Below are positions 9,558-19,779 of a stretch of DNA of 29,525 nucleotides, one piece after another. Position 1 is the first letter of the stretch. Each line of letters opens with the position of its first letter. The notes beneath the pieces were generated by a model. The model was not told the DNA's origin. It saw only the letters and a program-made list of their open reading frames with translations, and did not search any database. A program made the position numbers and the translations under genes. The stretch is from NCBI GenBank assembly GCA_964058805.1, contig CAXKVV010000635.1, positions 1-29,525 of the forward strand, in the 5' to 3' direction. Origin of the DNA: Schoenoplectus triqueter. Taxonomy: Eukaryota > Streptophyta > Magnoliopsida > Poales > Cyperaceae.

Positions 9558-10832
9558 AGGGAAAAAGATTGGTGAAAACTATTTGACGGATGGACTATAT
9601 GTGGTGAATTTAAAGCCTTCAGCCTATGCAGTTACAAAAACAAAACATGCCTCCTCTCAAGTGTGGCACCAACGCTTAGGACACCCCTCTGATCGAGTGT
9701 TACACAATCTGAATGTCTTTAAATTTTGATTCAAGCTGTTGTGATCTTGTCATTTCCTGAACATTCTAAAACACACTGATGTTTGGGGAAATGGTCCAAT
9801 AGAATCCAAGGAAGATTTTAAATACTTCGTTACATTCAGTAATGATAAAAGTCATGCTATTTGGTTGTATTTTCTTAAATCTAAAAGAGAGGTCCTCACT
9901 ATTTTTCAAGAGTTTCATAATGATACGAAATCAGTTCAACACAACCATTAAAGTCCTTAGAACAGATAATGACACAGAGTACATGAACCATGAATTTCAA
10001 AGTTTTTAAAACAAATGGGTATCTCAAACCAAACCTCTTGTGTTGGCACTCCACAGCAAAATGGGATTATTAAGCGGAAAAAATAGGCACTTACTGTAAC
10101 CAGGGCTCTCTTATTCTCTAGAAATTTATCTAAAAATTATTGGGCTGATGCAGTGCTTACTAGATGTTACTTGATAAACTGATTACCTAGTAGGGTTTTG
10201 AACTTCAAAAGTCCTTTAGAGGTGTTATACAATCGTAAAATTGACTTTTCCCACTTGAGAATTATTGGGTGTATTGTTACATATATTCACAGGATGAAGG
10301 AAAGTTGGAACCTCGGTGACGCAAGTGCGTATTTCTTGGATACTCTTCGAGCAAAAAGGGTTATAAATATTTTGATACAAATACTAGAAAAACCTATATT
10401 TCTCGTGATGTAGAATTTAATGAGAATCACAAGTATTTTTTAGATGAAGATAAATGTCAAGGGGAGCAACTGAAATTAAATCAGTTCACTGTTGAACCTA
10501 CCCTTATCTCAGTTGGTAGTGCTGAGTTGAATATTAGAGAATAATTTGTTGCTAAAAAGGAAAATAGAAACAAAACTAATGAAAATGTGACATTGGAGGA
10601 AGAACCTAGCAATTTTGAAATTCTTCAAACTAAAAGGACTACCAGGTCAGTACGCCTACCTACTCAACTAAGAGATTTTGTAACCTATTACACCACTTAT
10701 CATCTGATTCAACAACATGTAAGGTACGGCAAAATTTTTGTTAAGTTTTAGAATTTCTTGACTATTATTGAAGATATAATTGAACCTATGAATTTTGAAG
10801 AGACCGGTAAAAGTGATGTTTGAAAAAAGGCC

Positions 10833-11084
10833 ATGAATGAAGAACTAATGGCCCTTGTGAAAAATCATACATGGGAACTGGTAGAATTATCGAATGGTAA
10901 GAAATCCGTAGGTTGTAGGTGGATTTATAAAAATAAATTCAACGGTGATAGGTCAATTGAGAGACATAAAGCAAGACTAGTTACAAAAAAATTTACACAA
11001 ACCTACGGGATAGATTATAAAGAAATGTTTACGCGAGTCACTAAAATGAATATTTGTACTGTAATGTATGTTGCTGTTAAAAAT
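10833..11084 (+). pseudogene. Copia reverse transcriptase N-terminal fragment
   Basis: Open frame with the opening block of copia RT: MNEELMALVKNHTWELVEL, KKSVGCRWIYKNKF, SIERHKARLVTKKFTQTYG, DYKEMFTRVTKMN. The normal continuation (LDVKNAFL and the YVDDM catalytic block) is absent. Homology stops at about 11084, where filler repeats and a mitochondrial rRNA fragment begin. The reading frame runs on to 11102 only by chance. Confidence 0.85.
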
Positions 11085-11112
11085 CTAATTCGACGCATCT
11101 AATTCGACGCAT
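11085..11112 (+). repeat. Filler DNA: 14-bp unit repeated twice at a breakpoint
   Basis: CTAATTCGACGCAT occurs at 11085-11098 and 11099-11112, and its first five bases recur at 11113, where the mitochondrial sequence starts (CTAATGCGTG). Short templated repeats with microhomology are typical of end-joining junctions. Confidence 0.85.
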
Positions 11113-11174
11113 CTAATGCGTGAAACACTCCGCTTGGGGAGTACGATCACAAGATTAAAACTCAAAGGAATTGA
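11113..11174 (+). pseudogene. Nuclear copy of a mitochondrial small-subunit rRNA fragment (NUMT)
   Basis: GCGTGAAACACTCCGC, then TTGGGGAGTACGATC, then CAAAGGAATTGA follow the plant mitochondrial 18S (rrn18) sequence around the conserved AACTCAAAGGAATTGACGG region. The GTGAAACACTCCGC word separates it from chloroplast 16S, which differs there. Differences from the organelle form as I recall it are mostly C-to-T or G-to-A changes, as expected after nuclear cytosine methylation and decay. About 60 bp remain recognisable; it is not a functional rRNA. Confidence 0.8.
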
Positions 11175-11399
11175 TCATTCTGCCCCACTCTTACCATCTT
11201 TAAAGGAATTGAATCATCCACTGACTTACTTGAGGAATAAGCGCGGAGCAAGTGTGAGTATTTGGTTAAGCCTTTTCTAAAGACCATGCCTATCCCTTTT
11301 TCTGGCAGAGCGAGATCTCCCTTCTTCTTGTCAAAAAGTGAGGCCGCTAAGGTTAGGCATCTTACTGAGATGCTAGAGTAAAGAAAAAAATATTTAACC
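11175..11399 (+). other. Unidentified insert continuing after the NUMT, with coding-like frames
   Basis: GC-richer than the flanks. One plus frame reads APLLPSLKELNHPLTYLRNK from about 11191; another, shifted frame reads KCEYLVKPFLK, GRARSPFFLSKSEAAKV and RHLTEMLE before TAA near 11381. They look like protein but match nothing I recognise. This could be more mitochondrial DNA carried with the NUMT or a relic of another gene. Confidence 0.4.
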
Positions 11400-11640
11400 T
11401 TTACAATGGATCAAATCAAGGTGGTTAAAAAAACATTGAATAGGACCAGAGAATTTATTGTTCATAACTATTGCAATGGATAAGAATCCATTACAATAGA
11501 ACAATTCAAATTCATTTGTTTTCAACATATTTAATGTGCATAACTGTTACAATGAATGACCTAGACATTGCAATAGATATCAAACTAAAAGGCCTATTAA
11601 ATTCAAAGATCTCCTACATTTACTTCTTATAATTTGTTGC
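11400..11640. repeat. Degenerate repeats of CCATTGYAATGG-type palindromes
   Basis: Words such as TTACAATGGAT, ATTGCAATGGAT and CCATTACAATAG recur at irregular spacing. The same motif class recurs at 12640-13000, suggesting that both stretches derive from one retroelement or repeat family. Confidence 0.5.
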
Positions 11641-11852
11641 AAATAGTTCAAACCAGCACCTGAGGCTCCCCCACTCCTCAGCCTGCTCCCTATTATGTCT
11701 CATCTTCTTAAGAATTTATCAACTTGCTCCCTTCTGATAACACCAATGCTCAGCTTCACTGACTTTGCTAATAATTTTTCACTTTCAACACCGATTATTA
11801 GGGGGTTCAAGGCCAATGTGTACAACACCTTGACTCGATTGAGACAACATAA

Positions 11853-12011
11853 CATGATCTGATGGTCCAATGGGTTCGTCAGTATGGTGCGAGCACCAGG
11901 TCCTTAAGCAGCCATGATAATGATGGCGGTGATGATGTTCCTACTCTAACTAATGGTGGTGATGATGTTTCTGCTCCGACTGATGGTGATGATGACTTTA
12001 TGAAGGATTAG
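11853..12011 (+). pseudogene. Relic coding end with a 27-bp Asp-rich minisatellite
   Basis: An open frame runs from after the TAA at 11850 to TAG at 12009-12011 and ends in GGDDVPTLTN, GGDDVSAPTD, GDDDFMKD. Two 27-bp units and a partial third are in frame. Upstream DNA (about 11650-11850) has Pro/Ser/Leu-rich frames interrupted by stops. Position and composition, an acidic tail followed by about 400 bp of T-rich DNA and then a polypurine tract, resemble the last open frame of a non-autonomous plant LTR element. That link is inference. Confidence 0.45.
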
Positions 12012-12425
12012 TTTGTAGGGTTTCTATTTTTTTTTGTTTAGCTTGAGAGTTTTTGGATTTTATGTGTGTTATGTGATATGGTTGTTTGGTTGTTATATTT
12101 GATGTCTTTAGGTTTTGCTGCTATGACATATTTGCTTGTGGTTGCGTGTTTAGATATTATCACTTTGCTATAGTATATTTATTTGTGAGATGCATGCTAT
12201 TTTTATGTGTTATTTGTGTTTGTTTATCTTTAATTGTAATATTATTTGATTGAAAGGGATAATATATATTTTAAAGGAGAGTTTTGCTATATTTTATTTT
12301 TTTCTCTAATTTTTAAAGCAAAGAGGAGAAATTATTTTGCATAATATTATTTTGAAAAATTAAAAAAGTGATCGTGCATTCTCAAAATTGAATTACATAT
12401 TTATGTGATTATTTTATAAATCATC
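12012..12425. other. T-rich untranslated stretch before a polypurine tract
   Basis: T/G-rich, then AT-rich, with no open frame. It connects the Asp-rich relic end to the polypurine tract and is consistent with the 3' untranslated part of a retroelement. Confidence 0.4.
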
Positions 12426-12437
12426 AAAAGGGAGAGA
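12426..12437 (+). other. Polypurine tract of an LTR retroelement
   Basis: AAAAGGGAGAGA followed by TTGTTG is the plus-strand priming site typical of plant Ty1/copia-type elements, placed immediately before the TG that opens the 3' LTR at 12439. Confidence 0.6.
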
Positions 12438-12686
12438 TTGTTGCTGTAAATAATTTTTAAAATTATATTAATCAATTTGTAAAACAATCACATAAGATTT
12501 AAATAGTTTTCTTTGAGTTTATTAAATACAGATATAAAACATAAGTAGAAGAATATATCTGAATATCTCAAGAAAGACTTAGATTAGATTAGAATTATAA
12601 GAAACTAAAGTAATTAAAATAATCTTAAAATTAAACCAAGCATAATAGTATATTTACTCCCTAACCCTTGCAACGGTTATCACAAT

Positions 12687-12906
12687 CGTTATAATGGAAT
12701 AAATCATCTCTGTACAAATTTTGTCCAAATAGATCTAGAATATTTTCATCACCTAACTATTATAATAGATCTCATATCCATTGTAATGGATGACCTCGAG
12801 ATAAAATTCAATAGAAATCAGCCTCTAACCATTACAATATGTCCCTATAACCGTTATAATGAAATAAATCATTTGTATACAAATTTTATCCAAACATCTC
12901 TAGAAC
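12687..12906. repeat. Direct repeat, about 56-bp unit spaced 165 bp
   Basis: CGTTATAATGGAATAAATCA at 12687 recurs with few changes at 12852. The similarity continues through TACAAATTTTGTCCAAA and TCTAGAA. Palindromic CCATTGTAATGG and GGATCTCAGATCC words lie between and after the copies. Non-coding. Confidence 0.7.
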
Positions 12907-13028
12907 AAATCCCTCTTATATACATTATAACGGATCTCAGATCCGCTATAATGACTATCCTCGCTAGAATTAGCATAGCCTAACTGTTACAATAGATAAA
13001 GACGATTTCATGCCTATTTTGCTACACA

Positions 13029-13076
<48 letters not shown>
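13029..13076. repeat. (TC)n(TA)n microsatellite
   Basis: About twelve TC units followed by about twelve TA units, directly abutting the left end of the second hairpin MITE. Confidence 0.95.
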
Positions 13077-13077
13077 G

Positions 13078-13481
13078 TAAAGATACCGTGAGCTTAAGCT
13101 CATGGAGGCCTTCTGTGAGCTTAACTCAAAATATAAACAAATCATCTCCAAATTTTAATTTATCATACTCATTAAATTCTATATATGAAAATCTTGTGGG
13201 ATTCAAAAATTTGGAGTGTTTTGAGCTTTTTAACCCACCTTTTTTAATTTTCTAAAATGATGTTCAAATATTAAATATTTTATTATTATTTTTAGAGCTG
13301 ATTTTTAAAAATTAAAAATCATGACTTAAAAAGCTCAAAATGCTCCAAATTTTTGAATCCCATGAGATTTTCATATAAAGAATTTAATGAGAATGATAAA
13401 TTAAAATTTGGAGAAGATTTGATATATTTTTTGAGTTAAGCTCACGGAAGATCTCAGTGAGATTAAGCTCACGGTATCTTT

Positions 13482-13482
<1 letters not shown>
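13078..13482. mobile_element. Long-hairpin MITE, copy 2
   Basis: The left end TAAAGATACCGTGAGC pairs with the right end GCTCACGGTATCTTTA. The interior is an inverted repeat, as in copy 1 at 3728-4130, and the two copies share nearly the whole sequence (TTAAGCTCA, AATCATCTCCAAATTTTAAT, TATTATTATTTTTAGAGC). Its terminal repeats are better preserved than those of copy 1, so they define the element ends. It sits inside a TA microsatellite, in line with a TA-type insertion preference. Non-coding; the open frame across its left end is a by-product. Confidence 0.9.

Positions 13483-13483
<1 letters not shown>

Positions 13484-13512
<29 letters not shown>
13484..13512. repeat. (TA)n(CA)n microsatellite
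   Basis: TA units run into CA units directly after the MITE. With the (TC)n(TA)n tract on the other side, this suggests one compound microsatellite split by the insertion. Confidence 0.9.
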
Positions 13513-13943
13513 TCCTTATAAGTGTCCTGATCTTGTAACAGTCTAGATTTTTTATTAAATTTTAGAGCTAATATCAGTCATCAGATTGAGTTATTCATCA
13601 AATAATGTTACCATCTCTATGACTATTTGTGTTGAAGTTATAATTTTCTCTCAAATTTGATTGTTACATGAAATACTGCATAATTTAAGAGTACAATTAC
13701 TTTACTTTATTTCTTTTTTTTTCTTAGATTGTCATCAATTATGAATTTCAACTTTTCTTAAATTCTGAATGTCAACTTTCTATCAATTATGTATTTATTT
13801 TACATTAATTATGTATTCATGATTTGAAATTTATATTAATTACTAAATTATCTTCATTTTTATTTCCTTTCTTTTCAGATAAAGATATGAATTTTATATT
13901 TTTAAAAGACATCACGGTAGCAATGCACGGACAAGATACTAGT

Positions 13944-13961
13944 ATGTGTGTGTGTGTGTGT
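13944..13961. repeat. (TG)n microsatellite
   Basis: About nine TG units within the probable LTR region. Confidence 0.9.
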
Positions 13962-14436
13962 ATAGTTTGTCTATTGTGCTTCAAGTAGCATTTCGGCTGA
14001 TAAAGTTCTTTTCTCTTTCAAATTGATAAATTTTAAAGCTAAATCTTGTTTAACCCTAGTCGTCACCTGTGTGCTATGGAGAAAACTTGAATCATTGAAC
14101 TTAGTTTAAAGATTGCTTTGTTACATTTATTTAAAGTGAGATCGACAGATTCTTTAGTAGGTTTTAGAGGTATTGCCCTGGCTTTCTCCTTTGTGAGTCT
14201 TAAGGTGTTGTTCTCGCTTTTCATTTGCCGATGATTATCTATTTATTTGGTGCAAATGATTGAAGGTTCACAGTTGTAAGAACAATTATGATTTTAGTGA
14301 CTCGGTGCGATCGACTGTTGTGATTGCAGGTTCCGAAGATGTAGGTTAGTTATATCCAAACTCCATTGTATCGTTTGTTCCCTCTCTTACTTTATTTATT
14401 ATTTATTTATTTTGCTTAGAATTTAATACTAGACAC

Positions 14437-15144
14437 CTAGGAAAAATAGTGTTCATATATATTATCATAAGTATTCATATTGAAAATAAAATATATTCAT
14501 AACTAATGTGTGTGTTAAAAAAATAAAGAATTTTAGAACATTTTTAATTTTAAAATATCATTTGATTAATTTGCATGTACTTAATTAGCGATTAAGGTGA
14601 TCAAATGAGTGATCATCATGTTCTATATCGCTTCTAAGTATTCATTCTTATAAGTGTACAGATATCGTTTTAAGTATATTTTTGTACAGATATCGTTACA
14701 AGTGTTTATATATTTGTTTATATCGTTATAAGTGTTCATATAATTTATAAAAAGTTAGGAGATATGTTTGAGAATTTTTTATAGAAATACAGTTAGCACA
14801 TTCTAAAATTAAAACTTAAAATTGTCATGCTGAAAGTTCGACAAAATAGATAAAATTATATTTGGAATACCTTAAGAAACTATGTTTCTTTTTAAATCAA
14901 GGTGGACATCACATCAGATTACTTCCTCTTCAACTGTCAGTATGGAACTACATCTGCATGCAAAGTTCCGTATTAGGAAGTCTAGAACTCTCCCGATCCC
15001 ACAAATCTCCCACAAAAGAAGACAAATCAGCAAACACGCCGCAAAACAAACCCCAAAATTTATCCCCAGTTTATCTCCACAACGAACAAAAACTGTGCTG
15101 TGCTCACTAGACTGTACCAGCAGGCAGCAGCTGTCCTTCCATCA
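14437..15144 (+). promoter_or_regulatory. Upstream region of DEGP1, with degenerate TATCGTTATAAGTGTTCATA repeats
   Basis: 14437-14880 is AT-rich. Around 14620-14745 words like ACAGATATCGTT and AAGTGTTCATATA recur three to four times, a degenerate short tandem array. From about 14890 the DNA becomes mixed in composition, and from 15000 to 15144 it is C/A-rich, typical of a plant 5' UTR leading to the ATG at 15145. The transcription start cannot be fixed; TTTATAAAAAG at about 14745 is TATA-like but far upstream. Confidence 0.45.
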
Positions 15145-18100
15145 ATGGCTTCTTCCTCCCCTTTTTCTCACCTCCTCTCTTCTCTCTCCCCCAAATCCCC
15201 AGTCTTCCCGCGATCCCGCTCCTATCCATCCCCCACCACTCCGTCCCCCAAATCCTCTCCTGCTCCGTTGCCCCCGCTCTCCTTCCACCTCACGTGCCCC
15301 AAATTCTCTCCACTTCTCCCCCTTCTCCCGCCAAATCTCAGTTCTCTTCTCTCTTCTGCCTCTGGTTCTCTGTTCTTAACTCTAGCCTCTCTATCTCTCT
15401 CTTTCTCTCTGTTTCTCGGGGAAGTGGGCCCCGCATCGGCTTTTGTTGTTACTCCACCAAAGAAACTCCAGACTGATGAGCTAGCGACCGTTAAACTATT
15501 CCAAGAGAACACACCGTCTGTCGTGTATATAACTAACCTAGCCGCAAGGTGAGATCATACTTCTCTTTTGATTCACAGTCTAACTTAATTGTTGTTTGAC
15601 TTTTAGTCAAGTTTATTAAGAGAGAAATTGAATTGATATAGACAGGATTTGTTCACGTTGGATGTGTTTGAGGTGCCTCAAGGATCGGGGTCGGGATTTG
15701 TCTGGGATAAAAATGGCCACATCGTAACCAATTACCATGTCATTCGTGGTGCATCTGATCTGAGGTTAGAATTCCTATCATGTATCTCAATTTCGTTTGG
15801 GTACCGGGTATCACTGGTATGATGTTATTGTAAAATTATAAACCAGTTGTTGTGTTGTTTGGCCATCATTTGGTGATTATATAGAATCATTCAGTTGTTT
15901 ACTGTTGGTATTACCTTCTTACCTTTCTATCCTACTGTAATTACTTTCAGTATAGTAAATTTCAATCTCCCTCATGTTAATGTAGAATTTTGGATTATCA
16001 TGTGTACTCTATAAAATTTTTATTCATGCATCTTCCAAACTAGGAAATTTCAGATATATTAAAATTTCTCAATATGTGTGTTTATAAGGAGGGTGGTGGA
16101 TTTGGGTTCTTTTAATTTGGAGGGATATGTTTGATCACCGTACACTAGAGAGGTATATGAGTCTATCAGTTATGTAGGGTGCACAGAAATTTGAGGTTTT
16201 TCAGAGGTGAAACCTATACCTAGGGGCAAAAACTATTATTGACCTAATTAAACTGGTTCACAACTATACAGGGTAACACTTGCTGACCAATCGACTTATG
16301 AAGCAAAGGTTGTGGGATTTGACCAGGATAAAGATGTGGCTGTACTAAGAATAGATGCACCAAAGGACAAGCTTAGGCCAATACCAGTTGGGATCTCAGC
16401 TGACTTGTTGGTTGGCCAGAAAGTATTTGCCATTGGAAATCCTGTATGTAATTTCTTGTCTTTTCAGTCTTTTAACTTTCTTCATTAGATGTAATTTTGC
16501 TTGGTTTCTCAAGTCAGCTTTAATTTAAAAACATAAAGAAAGTTTTTAAGTTACTTTGTTTGGAAATTCTTATATACAACATTAAGTAGATTAGTTTTGT
16601 TGTTCATACAATTTGAAGGTCAGGAGAGCTTAGGTCTTGGCGCCTAGCTTTGCCTAGGTAGTAAGATTGGTTCTTGACCTTCAGTTGGACCAGTGACAGT
16701 CTTACAAACATTTCACAAAGAGAATATGGTCATCATCTCTTATTAATTCGACTTGCTAAAGACACCATTTCTCTTTGTTCATCTTCAGATATTTCCTCTG
16801 TTTGTGTGTTCTTTGTAATGTTGTAGGTTGTGATGATTGTCACTTGTCAGTATGAATGATATAAGCCTTTTTAACCCCAAAGTACACATTTGTGGTGCTA
16901 GTTCTCATTTCCATCAACATAAACTCCTGCTGACGAGTGCCTCCACCAGCGAGTTGTGTAAGAAGATTTCTGATTGTTAGGTGGCCTGTCGTTGCACTAT
17001 TTAGTGAGCTCAATTTGTCACCATCTCTTCAATGACATATAGTAAAGGGTGTTTCCAAAACCTTGTATCCATTGTAATTTTGAACACAATCATGGCAAAT
17101 TGACAAGGTATCAGAGCTTATCAAAGAAGCTCATTTCTGTTGGACTTTCAAAGTGCTTTGCTCCTCATTTCATGTGTATTACAATGGTCCATTGTTATAT
17201 ATCTCACCCATTTTAGTCATCATTTTGAAGTCTTTGTTATGCGAATTGCTGAATATCTCATTATCTTTTTACGGTTTTACTTCAGTAATGGAGCAGTTAT
17301 TTAATTTAATGGCTCTGCATCATTATTTTGCAGTTTGGTCTTGACCACACCTTGACCACAGGTGTTATCAGGTTGACTCAACTTGCTCCTTTCAAAATTA
17401 CTTCATTATGTGCCTGTCACATGAGAGCGATACAACAAATGGAACAAACTACTAAATACAATTTCCTATATTATTTCTTGTCCAGTGGGTTAAGGAGAGA
17501 GATCAGTTCAGCGGCCACAGGAAGGCCCATACAAGATGTCATACAGACAGATGCTGCAATTAACCCTGGCAACAGTGGGGGCCCACTACTAGATAGTTCC
17601 GGAAACTTGATTGGAATAAACACTGCTATTTATTCCCCTTCTGGTGCATCCTCTGGAGTTGGCTTCTCTATTCCAGTTGATACTGTGAGCCACTTTCTTT
17701 GATCTATTAGTTACTGGTATGGGTGATGCTTGCACCTAGGCAATGACTCTGACTCATGGGTGTTGTATCCAAGAGTTTTATCTCGTTGTGAGTTATATTC
17801 TGGGCCCATCCCTGCAAGTGGCATATCTGATATGTATTGCACTCCTATTATACACAGATTGTGGTTGTTCTGTACCGGCATGTGTGATATGCAGACATCT
17901 GTTCACCTCTAGGGTTTATAAATACAGAGAGATATGAGCGGGTTTCGAATGGTGGTATTTGGAGAATCAGCAGAAGATAACTTGTGTAATACTAGGTTCT
18001 ATACATGAAGATTGAGTTTATTTTAATCTAAACATTGAAGTTATAGCCTTGTAGGAGCTCAAGTAAACAAAGAATTGTGGGGCTAAAACTATGCAACTTT

Positions 18101-19243
18101 TTCGGTGACAGGTAGGTGGCATTGTGGATCAGCTGGTCAGATTCGGTAGAGTAACAAGGCCTATTTTGGGAATCAAATTTGCACCAGATCAGTCTGTGGA
18201 GCAGCTTGGTGTAAGTGGAGTTCTTGTTTTGGATGCTCCTGCAAACGGACCTGCTGGCAAAGCGGTACTGAAGCATAGAACTTACCAATTTATTTTAAAA
18301 CATTACTTCGTACTTATTTTGTTATAAGGCACGGTGCATGGTGGCATTGAACCTAACTGACGATTTAATGAACCAACTGGGGGCCAAAAATTAATGTCAA
18401 GCTGAAATAATACTTGCATAACATGTAAAGAAAACTCTAATATGAGTTACAAAATACTTACTTTCATTATGTATGCTTATTTATGTCAGTTATTCTTTTA
18501 AACTATCAACATAATAGCTCATCAATATTAAAGGAAACCCTAACATAAACTTCACACATCCTCTATCTTGATGTTTTCATTTTCATTTCCTTCTGTTTTG
18601 ATTTAGGGACTCCTACCCACAAAAAGAGATAATTATGGCCGGTTGATATTGGGAGATATTATCATGGCAGTTAATGGTAAAAAAGTGACAACTGGGAGTG
18701 ATTTGTACAGAATTTTGGACCAGTGTAAAGTTGGTGATACGGTAAAATTAACATCTTTTCTTTTCTAATTCAGTTTATATCTACATGTTTATATTATGTC
18801 TGTAGACAATTCTGAAATAAAACAATAATAACTACAGTTTACAAACCATACAAGGGCACAATTTGTTGTTCATCACTGCAAAATGTCATATTTGCCTGTG
18901 CCAAAAACGAAAAAAAAAGTCCGCAGTGAGGAAGAAAAGATGTGCTGAGTGCACATTTTGTGTGCCTATATAGATAAAATTGTGGAAAATGCAGAGAACA
19001 TTTTGTAATTCAAATACTTCAAGAACATTAGATCTGATAACTGTTTGTATCTTCCAAGTCCCACGTTTAAGAGGAGCGTGTGTGTTATAATATATTTACA
19101 ACATATATTTTGGCCTTTTTAAGGGGCTTGTATATGAAAGTTGGTAACTTTCCTGGTCTTCTCAGGTAACTGTGGAGGTTTTGAGGGGGGACCACAAGGA
19201 GCAAATCAATGTAGTTCTCGAGCCCAAACCTGAGGAATCATGA
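15145..19243 (+). CDS. DEGP1: Chloroplast thylakoid-lumen serine protease DEGP1 (DEG1), complete, 8 exons
   Basis: Exons: 15145-15548, 15642-15764, 16272-16443, 17334-17371, 17486-17684, 18112-18264, 18607-18741, 19166-19243. All introns are GT-AG and phases agree, giving 1302 nt and 433 aa (Arabidopsis DEG1 is 439 as I recall). Residues 1-70 are a Ser/Pro-rich transit peptide; 74-92 are hydrophobic, followed by ASA/F at 97-100, a likely lumen-processing site. The trypsin-like domain holds H167 (TNYHVI), D197 (KDVAVLRID) and S276 (GNSGGP). A single PDZ domain spans about 325-430 ([31 protein letters not shown]). In the family, it degrades damaged lumenal and photosystem II proteins and acts as a chaperone. 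The start at 15145 is preferred over an in-frame ATG at 15100 because the transit peptide begins there (MASSS). It looks intact. Confidence 0.96.
16444..17333 (+). other. DEGP1 intron 3 (890 bp), largest intron, with possible retroelement trace
   Basis: Bounded by CCT/GTATGT and TTTGCAG/TTTGG. Around 17107-17119 it contains GGTATCAGAGCTT, close to the initiator tRNA primer-binding site of LTR elements, preceded by AATTGACA, which could be an LTR end. No matching second LTR or coding remnant is visible, so a TRIM-like relic is possible but unproven. Confidence 0.4.
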
Positions 19244-19779
19244 TATGATCATTTGATTCATTATTATGATGCACCTGTATTGTTTTATTTTGTAATTCTT
19301 CTTGATGCAGAATTCTGTTACTAGCATTAGCAATTAGTTATAGCATGTGTGAATGATATGAAATTCTCGTGGAAATTGGGATAAATTTTTCATCACCTGC
19401 TTTTTACGGACCCGTTGCACTAACGCTGTAGTTGCCAATTCATCTCTCTAATTTTGCGAACGGCAATTGAAGTCGTCAACTGAATTTTATTATTTAAAGA
19501 TGTTCTCTGCATCGACTGAAGCCTTTTACGTTGTATAACTTTTTGGAATTAAGAAATGTTGTCTAGGTGCTTGTGAGTTCAAAAAAAAAAAATGCTCTGC
19601 AGATGCGAGAAAAACAATGGGAGTACCGGGGAACATTTAAGTCCTGTAAATTTGAAACACAAAGCGCTGGTGAAATTTGAAGCACAAATGGTACTCATTA
19701 AATTTGAATATAATAATTAATATAATAATTAGCGTGGTTCCATTTACTTTTCTAAAATAACATATTCGACAGCCATAAG
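19244..19779 (+). other. DEGP1 3' UTR and downstream spacer
   Basis: T-rich sequence after TGA, with TTTTATTTTGTAATTC at about 19283 and no perfect AATAAA, which is usual for plants. The transcript probably ends within 100-350 bp. A 12-A run lies near 19580. No gene seen beyond. Confidence 0.5.

Larger units (their letters stand above)
8101..11084 (+). mobile_element. Decayed Ty1/copia retrotransposon internal region (gag-PR-IN-RT, truncated)
   Basis: Gag, protease, integrase and the start of reverse transcriptase appear in copia order. The ancestral gag ATG is at 8101, with a TGA at 8221-8223. Protease after the gag stop: IIVDTGATDN (about 9250-9280). GAG-pre-integrase: VWHQRLGHPSDRVL (about 9660). 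Integrase: TDVWG (first Asp at 9778), a frameshift near 9925, LRTDNDTEYMN (second Asp at 9965), TPQQNGIIKRK (10048-10080), where the catalytic Glu of NGVAERK is replaced by Lys. More stops follow. RT begins at about 10833 and breaks near 11084. RNase H and the 3' LTR are missing, so the copy is dead. Similarity to copia is unambiguous; the lineage is not assigned. Confidence 0.9.
12439..14436 (+). mobile_element. Probable 3' LTR of a second, degenerate retroelement (contains nested MITE)
   Basis: It starts TGTTGCTG directly after the polypurine tract. A possible end is TAGACA at 14436, giving about 1.6 kb without the nested 405-bp MITE. The section 14000-14340 (unique-looking, moderate GC, with TGATTGCAGG and GAAGATGTAGG words) resembles LTR R/U5 sequence. 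No matching 5' LTR is in the window, and the start of the copia LTR near 7955 is different, so this belongs to another element. The right end is uncertain. Confidence 0.35.

Noticed and set aside
11113..11174. Chloroplast 16S or nuclear 18S rRNA as the source of the rRNA fragment
   Set aside because: The GTGAAACACTCCGC segment fits mitochondrial rrn18, whereas chloroplast 16S and nuclear 18S differ there as far as I recall.
14862..15379. Two overlapping plus-strand frames upstream of and across exon 1
   Set aside because: One overlaps exon 1 out of frame, the other ends in the leader. The transit peptide and exon phase fix the DEGP1 frame. The extension to an in-frame ATG at 15100 is not favoured.
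15222..15512. Minus-strand 96-codon frame
   Set aside because: It is antisense to DEGP1 exon 1 and mirrors its Ser/Pro/Leu-rich codons.
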